64,000 bases of DNA from Nocardia colli (GCF_008704205.1 NZ_VXLC01000004.1:620001-684000), one strand, 5' to 3'; positions 54,890 to 64,000 are shown, counted from the stretch's first letter. Numbers and translations are program-made. The notes: generated by a model not told the origin, from the sequence alone.

Positions 54890-54991
54890 CCTTCGTCGAC
54901 GGAGCCGATCCGACCTGAGCCGAGGCTAGTCGACCAACCATTCCGCCCTCCGCAATTGGGCGCACGCGGCTCGGTCAGAAACGGGCGCCGG

Positions 54992-56335
54992 TCAGCTGGC
55001 GGTGCGCTCCTCGCGGAAGCCCGGCATCCAGGTGCGGACCAGTTCCATGAACGGCAGTTCGGCGTCGAGCTGGGCGAGAATGCCGACGGAGCCGCCGAGC
55101 ACCCGGAAGATCATCACGTATTCGGCCGGGAGTTGCAGGGCGCGTGCGGTTTTCATCTCCTGGCTGGAGATGTCGGAGGCCTTGCCCGCGACCCGCTGCA
55201 TCCACCGGCGGGTGAAGTGGAACGAGTCGGACTTGATCGGATCGGTGAACGGACGCAGGTAGTCGGCGATCTCCTTGTCCGTGACCGTGCGGCCGGGGAT
55301 GACCCAGCCGTTGTCGTACATGAGCTCGGTGAGTTCCTCGAACCGCTCCTCGACCGAGAGCGCGAGCATCCGGCCGAGCACCACCGGGAAGCCGTTCGGC
55401 ATCGGCGCACAGGCGCCGAAGTCGATGACGGCGAGCTTGCCGTCGGCCAGCATCATGAAGTTGCCCGGGTGCGGATCGGCATGCAGCAGGCCGACGGTCT
55501 CGGGGGAGGAGAAGTGGAAGCGGCCCATCAGGCCCGCCACCCGGTTGCGCAGGTCGCGGGTGCCCTCCGGATCTTCGGCGCCGGCCTTGATGATCGAGGA
55601 CACCGCGGTGCCGTCCAGCCATTCGGTGACGATCACCTTCGGCGCGCTGGCCACCACCTTGGGCACCACGATCTCCTGGTGCCCGTCGAAACCCTTGGCG
55701 AAGGCGCGCTGGTTGGCCGCCTCGTTGCGATAGTCCAGCTCTTCCTCGGTGCGTTCGGTGATCTCGGCGAGGATCGGCTTCACGTCGGCGCCCGGGATGA
55801 CCGAGGCGAGCAGCCCGGTCATCCGGTTCAGCGTCTTGAGGTCCGCGCGCAGCGCCTCGTCCGCGCCGGGGTACTGCACCTTCACCGCGACCGTGCGCCC
55901 GTCCGACCACACCGCCTTGTGCACCTGGCCGATGCTGGCCGACGCGGCCGGATTGTCGTCGAACTCCTGGAACCGCTGCCGCCACTGGGTACCCAGCTGC
56001 TGGTCCAGCACCCGGTGCACGGTCTCGGCCGGCATCGGCGGTGCGGCGGCCTGCAACTTGGTCAGCGCCTCGCGATAGTGCTCGCCGAACTCCTCGGGGA
56101 CCGCGGCCTCCATCACGCTGAGCGCCTGCCCGAACTTCATCGCGCCGCCCTTGAGCTCACCGAGCACGGTGAACAGCTGCTCAGCGGCCTTTTGGTTCAG
56201 CTGTGCGTTGATCTCGGACTTGTCGCCGCCGGCCAGCTTCTTCCCGAACCCCACGGCGGCCCGACCGGCGATGCCGAGCGGAATCTTGGCCAACTTGGCG
56301 TTACGGGATGAGCGGCGGCGCACAATCTCAGACAC
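54992..56335 (-). CDS. ABC1/UbiB-family atypical kinase-like protein
   Basis: This 447-residue protein of the ABC1 (UbiB/ADCK) family has KFGQALSV, ASIGQVHKAV, VAVKVQYPGAD, LHADPHPGNFMM and LAVIDFGACA. These atypical kinases bind nucleotide through a modified fold. It corresponds to Rv3197, which I recall as linked to macrolide resistance and WhiB7. GTG 56335 is used as the start. It may be coexpressed with the E1-like gene and DUF2342 on the same strand. Confidence 0.9.
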   Translation of the reverse strand: MSEIVRRRSSRNAKLAKIPLGIAGRAAVGFGKKLAGGDKSEINAQLNQKAAEQLFTVLGELKGGAMKFGQALSVMEAAVPEEFGEHYREALTKLQAAAPPMPAETVHRVLDQQLGTQWRQRFQEFDDNPAASASIGQVHKAVWSDGRTVAVKVQYPGADEALRADLKTLNRMTGLLASVIPGADVKPILAEITERTEEELDYRNEAANQRAFAKGFDGHQEIVVPKVVASAPKVIVTEWLDGTAVSSIIKAGAEDPEGTRDLRNRVAGLMGRFHFSSPETVGLLHADPHPGNFMMLADGKLAVIDFGACAPMPNGFPVVLGRMLALSVEERFEELTELMYDNGWVIPGRTVTDKEIADYLRPFTDPIKSDSFHFTRRWMQRVAGKASDISSQEMKTARALQLPAEYVMIFRVLGGSVGILAQLDAELPFMELVRTWMPGFREERTAS

Positions 56336-56412
56336 GTACCCATCATGGCGGAAGGAACCGGTTCTTAGCCATGGCAATCTTGAATCGCCGCCGCCGGCGG
56401 CAGTGACCCCGA

Positions 56413-57318
56413 TCACTTGTCCGGCTCCTGCGGCGGTGTTCGCGAGCGAGCCCGACATGCGGTGAGACCAGCGGGAATTCGCCGGCAGCCGCAGTCCGCG
56501 TGCCGCGGCCACTGCCGCCGGCCGAGCCGGTGCGTGGCCGGGTCGAACTCGAGCGTCGTGTCCAAAGTGGCCAGCGACCGGCGGGTGGACAGGGCGAGGA
56601 TGTCGTCCACCTCGCTGACCGCGAGGGCGGCGATGGCCGCGATCTTGGCCGGCGACGCGTGCCCGACCCGGCCCAGCAACTGCGCGGCCAGATGCGGCCA
56701 GTCCGCGTCGTTGTCCGCGCGCAGCAGATCGGCACAGCGCAGGCAGCTGGTCGCACCGGGCAGCACGAGCGGGCCGATCACCCCGCGGCCGTCGCGGATC
56801 CGGACCGGCAGATGCGCGACCCGGTGCTGCACCAGATCCTCGATCAGGCGCGGGTCGGTGACCATCGTGTCGGCCAGCACCACCAGGTCGGCCCGCCAGC
56901 CGGACACCGGCGCCGCGTGCGGCCGGTAGTCGCGCGAACGGCTCGGCCGGACACCGAGTTTGCGCAGTCCGGTGGCGACCGCGTCGGACAGCGGGCCGAG
57001 CCCGTGCACCCGCACCGACCGGATCCGCCCGCTGCGATCGTCGGGGTGGTCGAGCAGCCCGGCCTGGTCGAGGACGTCGAGCAGCGCCATCGCGTGATCC
57101 GGCTCGATGCCGCATTCGCCTGCGCGCCAGACGATCTGGGGCCGGGACTGGGTCCCGTCCAGCAGCCGGAGGAAGGCGAGCACGGTGTCGGCGTCGAGCC
57201 CGGCGGCGTCGAGCAGCACCGCGGTCTCGGGATGCCAGCCGAGTTGCACGACGCCGGACGGGCGCACCAGCACGGTGAGCTGCGGGGGCAGCATCGGACC
57301 ACGGCACAGTGATGTCAT
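56413..57318 (-). CDS. E1-like (ThiF/cyclodehydratase-type) protein
   Basis: This 301-residue protein corresponds to Rv3196. It has a winged-helix-like N-terminal part (LGWHPETAVLLDAAGLDADT) and an E1-like central part without the GxGxxG and Arg finger expected for ATP binding. Cysteines occur as SCLRC and as CGC near the C-terminus, perhaps a zinc site. Similar proteins are annotated as TOMM leader-peptide-binding, but no precursor or cyclodehydratase is nearby. The start is uncertain (57318 or 57294). Confidence 0.8.
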   Translation of the reverse strand: MTSLCRGPMLPPQLTVLVRPSGVVQLGWHPETAVLLDAAGLDADTVLAFLRLLDGTQSRPQIVWRAGECGIEPDHAMALLDVLDQAGLLDHPDDRSGRIRSVRVHGLGPLSDAVATGLRKLGVRPSRSRDYRPHAAPVSGWRADLVVLADTMVTDPRLIEDLVQHRVAHLPVRIRDGRGVIGPLVLPGATSCLRCADLLRADNDADWPHLAAQLLGRVGHASPAKIAAIAALAVSEVDDILALSTRRSLATLDTTLEFDPATHRLGRRQWPRHADCGCRRIPAGLTACRARSRTPPQEPDK

Positions 57319-57345
57319 GCCCGGCAGTATGCGCAACCCGCGAAA

Positions 57346-57391
57346 CTGAAAAAGCGACGAATCCCGTAGTTATCCACAGGGATTCGTCGCT
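57346..57391 (-). terminator. Terminator of the DUF2342 gene
   Basis: On the minus strand, AGCGACGAATCCC and GGGATTCGTCGCT make a perfect 13-bp stem followed by TTTTTC, a model Rho-independent terminator just after the stop at 57405. The 13-base loop contains the exact DnaA-box sequence TTATCCACA on the plus strand at 57370-57378. Confidence 0.85.
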
Positions 57392-57404
57392 ACCAACAGG
57401 ACAA

Positions 57405-58811
57405 TCAGGCGGACGGGCCGCTGTCCTTGCCCAGGTCGGGCCCGGACTGTTCGCCGGCGGCCTTGTCGCGCTCGGCCTTTTCCCGCGCCTCGGTCTCCGC
57501 CAGCTGTGCCAGCGGATCGTCGAACGCGGTGGTGCCGCCGCCGATCACCGAATCGATGAAACCGGCGGGGGAGTCCAGGTCGTTGGAGTCGGGCAGCAGG
57601 TCCGGGTGCGCCCAGACGCCGTCGCGCTTCTCCATGCCCGCGTCGCTGGTGAGCCTGCGCCACAGCGCGGCGGCCTCGCGCAGCTTGCGCGGCCGCAGCT
57701 CCAGCCCGACCAGGGTCGCGAACGTCTGCTCCGCCGGTCCGCCGGTGGCACGGCGGCGGCGCAACGTCTCGGCCAGCGCGCCCGCGCCGGGCAACCGATC
57801 GCCGACGGCATCGGTGACCACGACCTCCACCCAGCCCTCGATCAGCGCGAGCAAGGTCTCCAGCCGTTCCAGCGCCTGCTTCTGCTCCGGCGTGGTCTGC
57901 GGCTCGAACGCACCCTGGGACAGGATCTCCTCGAGCTTGCCCGGATCGGTCAGCGCCGACGGATCGATGCCCTGGGCCGCCTCCTCCAGCGCGGAGAAGT
58001 CCATCCGGATGCCGCGCGCGTAGTCCTCGACCGCGGCCAGCACTTGCTGACGCAGCCACGGCACGTGCCCGAACAGCCGCTGATGCGCGGCCTCCCTGGC
58101 CGCCAGGAACACCATGATCTCGCTCTCCGGCTGCTCCAGGCCCGCGCTGAAGTCCGCGATCGCCGCGGGCAGCAGGGCGGCGGTGCCGGACGGTCCGAGC
58201 GGCAGGCCGATGTCGGTGGAGGTCAGCACCTCCTTGGCGAGCTGGCCGAGCGCCTGGCCGAGCTGCGAACCGAAGGCGAGCCCGCCCATCTGCCCGAGCA
58301 TGCCGACCATCGGCGCCGCGAACTCCTTGGCTTCCTCGGGCAGCGACGCGGTCCACATGCCCGAGATCTGCTGGGCCACCGGGTCGCACAGCCGCTGCCA
58401 GGTGGACAGGGTCTCTTCGATCCAGTCGTTGGCGGTCCACGCGACGGTCTTGCTCGCGCCCGCGGGCAACGTGGTCGCGCCGTCGAGCCACAGCTCGGCG
58501 AGGTGCGCGGCATCGGTGACCGCGCTCGCGGTCTTCGCCGACACCGGGGTCACGCTCGCCCCGAGCTGCTGGCGGGCCAGGCGCTTGGCGACGTCGTAGT
58601 TCACCGGGCCGGACTGCGCCGAACCCGGCTGCCCGATGCCGCTGAGCATCTGACCGAGCGAGGTCAGCATCTGGCCGAGCTGGGACGGATCGAAACCGCC
58701 GCCGGGTCCACCCACTCCGAACGGGTTGTTCGACTCGGGACCGCCCGGCTCGTCACCGCGCTTGCGGTCGTCGTCGTCGCGGTTCGAAAATCCGAAGGGG
58801 ACGTCACTCAT
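57405..58811 (-). CDS. DUF2342 zinc-dependent metalloprotease-like protein
   Basis: This 468-residue protein resembles the DUF2342 family (Rv3195, F420-associated putative hydrolases). It has a Gly-rich N-terminus, QLGQMLTSLGQMLSG, AAREAAHQRLFGHVPWLRQQ where a zincin HExxH would be but reads REAAH, and ALIEGWVEVVVTDAVGDRLPG. The conserved Arg-Glu in place of His-Glu makes proteolysis uncertain. ATG 58811 is supported by MSDVPFGFSN text. Confidence 0.88.
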   Translation of the reverse strand: MSDVPFGFSNRDDDDRKRGDEPGGPESNNPFGVGGPGGGFDPSQLGQMLTSLGQMLSGIGQPGSAQSGPVNYDVAKRLARQQLGASVTPVSAKTASAVTDAAHLAELWLDGATTLPAGASKTVAWTANDWIEETLSTWQRLCDPVAQQISGMWTASLPEEAKEFAAPMVGMLGQMGGLAFGSQLGQALGQLAKEVLTSTDIGLPLGPSGTAALLPAAIADFSAGLEQPESEIMVFLAAREAAHQRLFGHVPWLRQQVLAAVEDYARGIRMDFSALEEAAQGIDPSALTDPGKLEEILSQGAFEPQTTPEQKQALERLETLLALIEGWVEVVVTDAVGDRLPGAGALAETLRRRRATGGPAEQTFATLVGLELRPRKLREAAALWRRLTSDAGMEKRDGVWAHPDLLPDSNDLDSPAGFIDSVIGGGTTAFDDPLAQLAETEAREKAERDKAAGEQSGPDLGKDSGPSA

Positions 58812-58937
58812 ATGCTTCACGTTACGCGTGTAGTGCAGGCAGTTGATGTTCGCGCGGCGCGAAATCGGGGACGCGCGGGAGCGCCGAATGTCCGCCTCTG
58901 CCGTCCGCGCACGGCGGCCATCACTACTGTGGTCCAG

Positions 58938-59963
58938 GTGAATCGTCGGATCCTCACCCTGGTGGCCGCTCTGATCCCGGTGCTCGTGCTCGGCGCGCTC
59001 GGCACCGTGCTGACTGTGCCGTTCGTCGCACTCGGCCCCGGCCCCACCTTCAACACGCTCGGCAAGGTCGACGGCAAGGAGGTCGTCGACGTCCGCGGCG
59101 CCGAGGTGGACCAGACCACCGGCCACCTCAACATGACCACCGTGTCGGTGCGCGACGGGTTGAGCATCTTCGAGGCATTCGGCTTCTGGGTGAGCGGCAA
59201 GCACGGCCTGGTGCCGCGCGCCGAGGTCTATCCGCCCGGGGTGTCGCGGGACGAGATCGACAAGTCCAACCAGCAGGACTTCAAGGATTCCGAGAGCAAC
59301 GCCGAGGTCGCCTCGCTGCACTACCTGAACATGCCGACCGTCGTGCTGCTGCGCAAGGTGGCCGAGGACGGCCCGGCCAAGGACGCGCTGAAGGCCGGCG
59401 ACGAGATCATCAGCATCAACGGCGCGCCGATCGCCGCGCCGAAGGACGTGGTGACGGCCGTGTCCGCGCAGCCGCCCGGCGCGCAGCTGACCGTGCAGTT
59501 GCGCCGGGAGAGCGCCGAGCAGACCGTGCAGGTGACCCTCGGCGCCCGGCCCGACGACAAGGACAAGGGCTACCTCGGCGTGACCCCGGGGGAGGGCGCG
59601 CGCCCGCCGTTGCAGGTGGACTTCAACCTCGCCGACATCGGCGGCCCGTCGGCCGGGCTGATGTTCAGCCTCGCGCTGATCGACAAGCTCACCCCCGGCG
59701 AGCTGGACGGCGGCAAGTTCGTCGCGGGCACCGGCACCATCGATCAGGACGGCAAGGTCGGGCCGATCGGCGGCATCCAGTACAAGATGATGGCCGCGCG
59801 TGAGGCAGGCGCGGAGACCTTCATGGTCCCCGCCGCCAACTGCAACGAGGCCAAGCAGCGCACGCCCGATGGGCTGCGCCTGGTGAAGGTCGAAAACCTC
59901 ACCGGCGCTGTGCAATCGCTCAACGACATCAACGCGGGCAAGGAGCCGGTCAGCTGCGGCTGA
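58938..59963 (+). CDS. PDZ-domain Lon-like serine protease, membrane-anchored
   Basis: This 341-residue protein has an N-terminal transmembrane segment (ILTLVAALIPVLVLGALGTV), a PDZ domain (DGPAKDALKAGDEIISINGA) and a Lon-type S16 protease domain. The catalytic Ser is in GGPSAGLMFSLALIDKLT and the Lys in GPIGGIQYKMMAAREAG. It corresponds to Rv3194c and probably acts at the outer face of the membrane. GTG 58938 is the start. It converges with the PPA1309-like gene after only 6 bases. Confidence 0.93.
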   Translation: MNRRILTLVAALIPVLVLGALGTVLTVPFVALGPGPTFNTLGKVDGKEVVDVRGAEVDQTTGHLNMTTVSVRDGLSIFEAFGFWVSGKHGLVPRAEVYPPGVSRDEIDKSNQQDFKDSESNAEVASLHYLNMPTVVLLRKVAEDGPAKDALKAGDEIISINGAPIAAPKDVVTAVSAQPPGAQLTVQLRRESAEQTVQVTLGARPDDKDKGYLGVTPGEGARPPLQVDFNLADIGGPSAGLMFSLALIDKLTPGELDGGKFVAGTGTIDQDGKVGPIGGIQYKMMAAREAGAETFMVPAANCNEAKQRTPDGLRLVKVENLTGAVQSLNDINAGKEPVSCG

Positions 59964-59969
59964 CCAAGG

Positions 59970-60578
59970 TCAGTCGAGCCCGGACCACTCCAGCGTCGCG
60001 TGCAGCGCGTCGATGAGGTTGGGCGCCAGGTTCGGGTAGGTGCGCAGGTCCAGGTCGCCGAAGTCGTCGGCGTCCTCCTCCGGACGCAGTTGCAGCAGGC
60101 ACAGCGACGCGCCCTCGCGCAGCACCGCGGCGAACAGGCGCGCCTCGCGCCGATCCGGGTGCGCCTCGGCGGCGGCGCGCGCGGCGGCGTCGGCCGCCTC
60201 GTGATCGGCGAGCAGCGGCACCAGCGCCTCGTCCAGGGTGGATTCGGCGTCCGGCGGCAGCACCACGATCTCCTGCACCAGCACGCAGCCCTGCACGGCG
60301 GGCGGCCAGCTGGTGGTCGCGAGGAAGTCGTCGAGCGCCACCGATCCGCCGGTGATGTCGTCCGGAAACAGTTCCTGGGCAACGGGAGTCAGCTCGGCCG
60401 CCTCGTCCACCTCGTCGACCAGCTCGGGCTGGGCCGCGACCAGGTCGGCAGTGGGCACCAGCGCGAACATCTGCGGCGGTCTGCCCCATCCTTCGGCGTC
60501 GACGAATTCGGCGACCTCGCGGACGGAGCGGGCGAGGACGAGTTCGGCGTGCAGATCTGCGGGGGTCACGGTCAACAT
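59970..60578 (-). CDS. PPA1309-like hypothetical protein
   Basis: This 202-residue acidic protein matches the actinobacterial PPA1309 family as I recall it: EFVDAEGWGRPPQMFALVPT, VAQELFPDDITGGSVALDDF and LRTYPNLAPNLIDALHATLE. Function unknown. ATG 60578 (MLTVTPADLHAEL) is chosen over ATG 60608. The gene is divergent from the UPF0182 gene. Confidence 0.85.
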   Translation of the reverse strand: MLTVTPADLHAELVLARSVREVAEFVDAEGWGRPPQMFALVPTADLVAAQPELVDEVDEAAELTPVAQELFPDDITGGSVALDDFLATTSWPPAVQGCVLVQEIVVLPPDAESTLDEALVPLLADHEAADAAARAAAEAHPDRREARLFAAVLREGASLCLLQLRPEEDADDFGDLDLRTYPNLAPNLIDALHATLEWSGLD

Positions 60579-60760
60579 CCAATCAAACGAACCGCGCGGG
60601 CAATCCACAAACCCGCTGCTTCACTGGGCAGGGCGTGTCATCGGTGTCCGATTCCGTAGAGTGGGGCCGACGGTCCGACAGGACCACCCGCAACATCGGA
60701 CTGCGGCATCTCGGCCGGACGTATCGGCGCGAGTGCCGCCGGACCTTGGAGAGTGGCATC

Positions 60761-63700
60761 GTGGGCATGCGGCCCCCCACCGGCTTACCTTCGCTTTCCC
60801 GACGCAGCCGCGTACTGCTGCTGGCGGCCATCGCCCTCGCGGCGTTGCTGCTACTCGGTCCACGACTGACCGACACCTATACCAACTGGTTGTGGTTCGG
60901 CGAGGTCGGTTTCCGCAACGTGTATCTCACGGTGTTGCGGACCCGGATCCTGTTGTTCCTCGGCGTCGCTATTTTCGTCGGTGTGGTCGTCTGGCTGGCG
61001 TTGCTGCTCGCCTATCGGTCCCGGCCGGTGTTCGTGCCGGTGGCCGGTCCGAACGATCCGATCGCGCGCTACCGCACCACGGTGATGAGCAGGCTGCGGC
61101 TGTTCGGCGTCGGCATCCCGGTGCTGCTCGGCCTGCTGTCCGGCCTGGTGGCGCAATCGAATTGGGTCACCGTCAATCTGTTCCTGAACACCAGCTCGTT
61201 CGGCGAGCAGGACCCGCAGTTCCATCTCGACGTCAGCTTCTACGCGTTCGAGCTGCCGTTCTATCGGATGATCCTGAACTGGTTGTTCGTCGCGGTGGTC
61301 ATCGCGTTCTTCGCCAGCCTGGTGACGCACTACGTCTTCGGCGGGCTGCGGCTCAGCGGCCGCGAGGGCACGCTGACCCGCGCCGCGCGCATCCAGTTGG
61401 CCGTGATCGCCGGGCTTTTCGTGCTGCTCAAGGCGATCGCCTACTGGTTCGACCGCTACGAGTTGCTGATGAGCAGCCGCAAGGAGCCCACCTTCACCGG
61501 CGGTTCGTTCACCGATATCAACGCGGTGCTGCCGGCCAAGCTGATCCTGTTGTCCATCGCGGTGATCTGCGCGCTCGCCTTCTTCGCCGGCATCGTGCTG
61601 CGCGATCTGCGGGTGCCCGCGATGGCCGCCGCGCTGCTGGTGCTGTCCTCGATCCTGGTCGGCGCGGTGTGGCCGCTGGTGGTCGAGCAGTTCTCCGTGC
61701 GCCCGAACGCCGCGGACAAGGAAAGCGAATACATCCAGCGCAATATCGCCGCGACCAGGCAGGCGTTCGGCATCACCGACGACAAGATCACGTATCAGGA
61801 TTACAAGGGCGAGAGCAACAAGAGCCCGCTGCAGGTTCCGGTCGACGCGCAGACCATCGGCAATGCCCGGTTGCTCGACCCGAACATCCTGTCGCCCACC
61901 TTCACTCAGCTGCGTCAGCTGAAGAACTTCTACGGCTTCCCGGAGTCGCTGGACATCGACCGCTACAACATCGACGGCGATGTGCAGGATTACATCGTGG
62001 CCGCCCGCGAGCTGTCGCCGGCCGCGTTGAGCGGTAACCAGAAGGACTGGATCAACCAGCACACCGTCTACACGCACGGCAACGGTTTCGTCGCCGCGCC
62101 CGCCAACCGGGTCAACAAGCCGCAGACCGACGACCCGAACGCGACCGGGGGCAGCAGCGACAGCGGCTACCCGATCTTCATGGTCAGCGACCTGTTCACG
62201 CCGACGGACAAGCAGCGGATCAAGGTCGACCAGCCGCGCATCTATTTCGGCGAGGTGATCTCGCAGGCCAGCCCGGACTACGCGATCGTCGGCGCGAAGG
62301 ATGCCCAGCGGCCGCGCGAATACGATTCCGACACCGCGCAATTCACCTATGACGGCAAGGGTGGCGTGCCGATCGGCAACTGGTTCAACCGGCTCGCCTT
62401 CGCCGCCAAGTACGCCGAGCGCAACATCCTGTTCTCCTCGGCCATCGGCGACGACTCCAAGATCATCTTCAACCGCGATCCGCGCGAGCGCGTGCAGAAG
62501 GTCGCGCCCTGGCTGACCACCGACGGCAACGCCTACCCGGCGGTCGTGAACGGGCGCATCCAGTGGATCGTCGACGCCTACACGACGCTCGACGACTACC
62601 CGTACGCGCAGAAGACCTCGCTGGACGGGGTCGAGGACAGCATCGACAAGAAGACCGGCAGGCTGCTGCCGCGCAAGCAGGTCAGCTACATCCGTAACTC
62701 GGTCAAGGCCACCGTGGATGCCTACGACGGCACGGTGAAGCTGTACGAGGTGGATTCGAAGGATCCGGTGCTGAAGGCCTGGCGCGGGGTGTTCCCCGGG
62801 GCGGTCGAGCCGGAGAGCGCGATCACCCCGGAGCTGCGCGCGCACTTCCGTTATCCGGAAGACCTGTTCAAGGTGCAGCGCGAGATGTTGACCAAGTACC
62901 ACGTCGACGATCCGCGTGAGTTCTTCACCAACAACGCCTTCTGGTCCGTGGCCGCCGACCCGACGATCGACGGCGGGGCGCCGGCCAACCAGCCGCCGTA
63001 CTACGTGCTGCTGGGCGATCCGAAGGGCGGGAACAAGCCGGTCTTCAATCTGACCAGCGCGATGGTCGGCTACAACCGGCAATTCCTGTCGGCCTACATC
63101 TCGGTGCGGTCGGATCCGGACGATTACGGCAAGTTCACCATCTTGCGATTGCCGACCGATACGCAGACGCTCGGCCCGCAGCAGACCCAGAACCGGATGA
63201 CGACAGCGCCGGAGGTCTCGCGGGAGAAGACGCTGCTGTCCAACTCGAACAAGATCAAATATGGCAATCTGCTGACCCTGCCGATCGCCGACGGCGGAAT
63301 CCTCTACGTGGAGCCGTTCTACAACGAACGCAATACCGGAGCGAACACCGCGACCTTCCCGCAGCTGCTGCGCGTGCTGGTGAGTTACCGGGACGACGCG
63401 GGCAGCGTGAAGGTCGGTTACGCCTCGACCCTGGCCGAGGCGCTGAACCAGGTGCTGCCCGGAAGTGGCGCGCTGGCAACGCCTTTCGGTGGCGACTCGG
63501 GTACTCGACCGCGTCCGGGTTCGGTGCCCACGCCGCCGGCGGAGACCAGCACCCCGCCGCCGAACACCGGTACTCCGCCGCCGAACACGGGCACCCCGCC
63601 GCCGGCCGGTTCGTCCGCGGCCAAGGATGCCGCGGCCGCGGCGCTGAACCAGAAGATCGAGAACGTGCGTAATGCCATGCGCACGGGCAACTTCCAGGAT

Positions 63701-63763
63701 TTCGGCCGAGCACTCGACGAGCTGGACGCCGCGGTCAAGGCGTACCAGGACGCAGGGCGCTAG
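60761..63763 (+). CDS. UPF0182 family membrane protein
   Basis: This 1000-residue protein has seven or so N-terminal hydrophobic segments (LLLAAIALAALLLLGPRL, LLFLGVAIFVGVVVWLALL, and so on to about 320) followed by a large extracytoplasmic region. Text matches Rv3193c closely, for example DPQFHLDVSFYAFELPFYR and KATVDAYDGTVKLY. The C-terminus has a Pro/Thr repeat (PPPNTGTPPPNTGTPPPAG) and a coiled helical end. GTG 60761 starts the conserved GMRPPTGLPSLSRRSR. Function unknown. Confidence 0.93.
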   Translation: MGMRPPTGLPSLSRRSRVLLLAAIALAALLLLGPRLTDTYTNWLWFGEVGFRNVYLTVLRTRILLFLGVAIFVGVVVWLALLLAYRSRPVFVPVAGPNDPIARYRTTVMSRLRLFGVGIPVLLGLLSGLVAQSNWVTVNLFLNTSSFGEQDPQFHLDVSFYAFELPFYRMILNWLFVAVVIAFFASLVTHYVFGGLRLSGREGTLTRAARIQLAVIAGLFVLLKAIAYWFDRYELLMSSRKEPTFTGGSFTDINAVLPAKLILLSIAVICALAFFAGIVLRDLRVPAMAAALLVLSSILVGAVWPLVVEQFSVRPNAADKESEYIQRNIAATRQAFGITDDKITYQDYKGESNKSPLQVPVDAQTIGNARLLDPNILSPTFTQLRQLKNFYGFPESLDIDRYNIDGDVQDYIVAARELSPAALSGNQKDWINQHTVYTHGNGFVAAPANRVNKPQTDDPNATGGSSDSGYPIFMVSDLFTPTDKQRIKVDQPRIYFGEVISQASPDYAIVGAKDAQRPREYDSDTAQFTYDGKGGVPIGNWFNRLAFAAKYAERNILFSSAIGDDSKIIFNRDPRERVQKVAPWLTTDGNAYPAVVNGRIQWIVDAYTTLDDYPYAQKTSLDGVEDSIDKKTGRLLPRKQVSYIRNSVKATVDAYDGTVKLYEVDSKDPVLKAWRGVFPGAVEPESAITPELRAHFRYPEDLFKVQREMLTKYHVDDPREFFTNNAFWSVAADPTIDGGAPANQPPYYVLLGDPKGGNKPVFNLTSAMVGYNRQFLSAYISVRSDPDDYGKFTILRLPTDTQTLGPQQTQNRMTTAPEVSREKTLLSNSNKIKYGNLLTLPIADGGILYVEPFYNERNTGANTATFPQLLRVLVSYRDDAGSVKVGYASTLAEALNQVLPGSGALATPFGGDSGTRPRPGSVPTPPAETSTPPPNTGTPPPNTGTPPPAGSSAAKDAAAAALNQKIENVRNAMRTGNFQDFGRALDELDAAVKAYQDAGR

Positions 63764-63779
63764 CCACCGTCGGTAACTG

Positions 63780-63822
63780 AACGAAATACGCCGCCAGCAT
63801 GGAGCTGGCGGCGTATTTCGTT
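63780..63822. terminator. Terminator after the UPF0182 gene
   Basis: A perfect 19-bp stem (63780-63798 with 63804-63822, loop ATGGA) begins 17 bases after the stop codon. It includes AACGAAATACGCCGCC and its complement. The length and location make it a strong terminator. Confidence 0.85.
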
Positions 63823-64000
63823 ACGGTAAAGGGTTTTCCGGCCTCGAATGCTATTAGCAAGCTATTCGCGGTGAGTAGAACTTCGGTAGCAAAACGAATT
63901 CAAGCACGGTATTCCCCGGATTGTTGCCGAGGAAGGTATCGCTATACAGCGGTCTGCATAAACGAATCGGCGCTGCTATCCCATCCGGGACAGCAGCGCC
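63823..64000. other. Intergenic tail of the window
   Basis: This less GC-rich stretch holds no convincing gene. A second hairpin at 63969-64000 (GGCGCTGCT with AGCAGCGCC, 14 bp with one mismatch) may terminate a gene beyond the window. Confidence 0.5.

Noticed and set aside
57405..59915. 836-codon version of the DUF2342 frame starting near 59915
   Set aside because: The extra N-terminal part overlaps the PDZ-Lon gene on the other strand and has shadow composition. ATG 58811 starts recognisable family text.
63540..63610. Tandem repeat PPPNTGT in the UPF0182 C-terminus
   Set aside because: A short in-frame proline-rich repeat typical of extracytoplasmic linkers, not a separate repeat element.
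63850..63965. Short minus-strand frame ending FYSPRIAC
   Set aside because: An open frame of about 37 codons has no start codon and reaches an upstream TAG near the hairpin, so there is no basis for a gene.

Overview
The window is high-GC actinobacterial DNA with GTG/TTG starts and many ATGA/GTGA gene overlaps. The gene set points to a mycolic-acid bacterium, most likely Nocardia or a close relative: AdnAB, WhiB7, UvrD2, mycoredoxin-1, MoeZ, an antigen-85-like mycolyltransferase, a DUF2342 metalloprotease and a UPF0182 protein. No rRNA, tRNA, CRISPR array or insertion sequence was seen. The calls come from reading the translated sequence and from remembered family features; no database search was run.

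Layout. The two ends and most of 33.4-63.8 kb follow the order I recall for Mycobacterium tuberculosis Rv3208A to Rv3193c: DUF3107 (partial), TetR, DUF3152, moeZ and TIGR02569 at 0-4.4 kb; alkyltransferase-like protein, lipV-like hydrolase, adnA, adnB, ion channel, nudC, mycoredoxin, uvrD2 and whiB7 at 33.4-51.2 kb; ABC1/UbiB-like protein, E1-like protein, DUF2342, PDZ-Lon protease, PPA1309-like and UPF0182 at 55-63.8 kb.

Accessory blocks interrupt this core. The largest (about 4.4-33.4 kb) holds a nitrate/nitrite assimilation cluster (narK, a GntR/MFS pair, nirB, nirD, a HemD-winged-helix regulator and a sirohydrochlorin chelatase that would serve the siroheme in NirB). It also holds a single-module C-A-T-TE peptide synthetase coupled to an unusual 237-residue protein, an Ag85-like esterase, a purple acid phosphatase, several small enzymes, a methionine salvage operon with an mtnA-mtnB fusion, a large sulfatase, a methyltransferase and a MobA-MoeA fusion. 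Two smaller insertions are an SRPBCC-EVE-MarR operon plus LtrA (45.5-48.1 kb) and an XRE-cupin regulator with an arylsulfotransferase-NCS2 permease operon plus an SSI-type inhibitor (51.3-54.9 kb).

Regulation that can be read directly: an attenuator leader with a long upstream ORF before whiB7; GlnR-like AC-n9-AC repeats before nirB and, more weakly, before narK; a near-perfect 22-bp palindrome over the probable leaderless promoter of the SRPBCC-EVE-MarR operon; and two identical 12-bp palindromes 17 bp apart before the arylsulfotransferase operon. A 61-codon cysteine-containing ORF sits between adnA and adnB, coupled to both by GTGA overlaps, and may be an overlooked gene.
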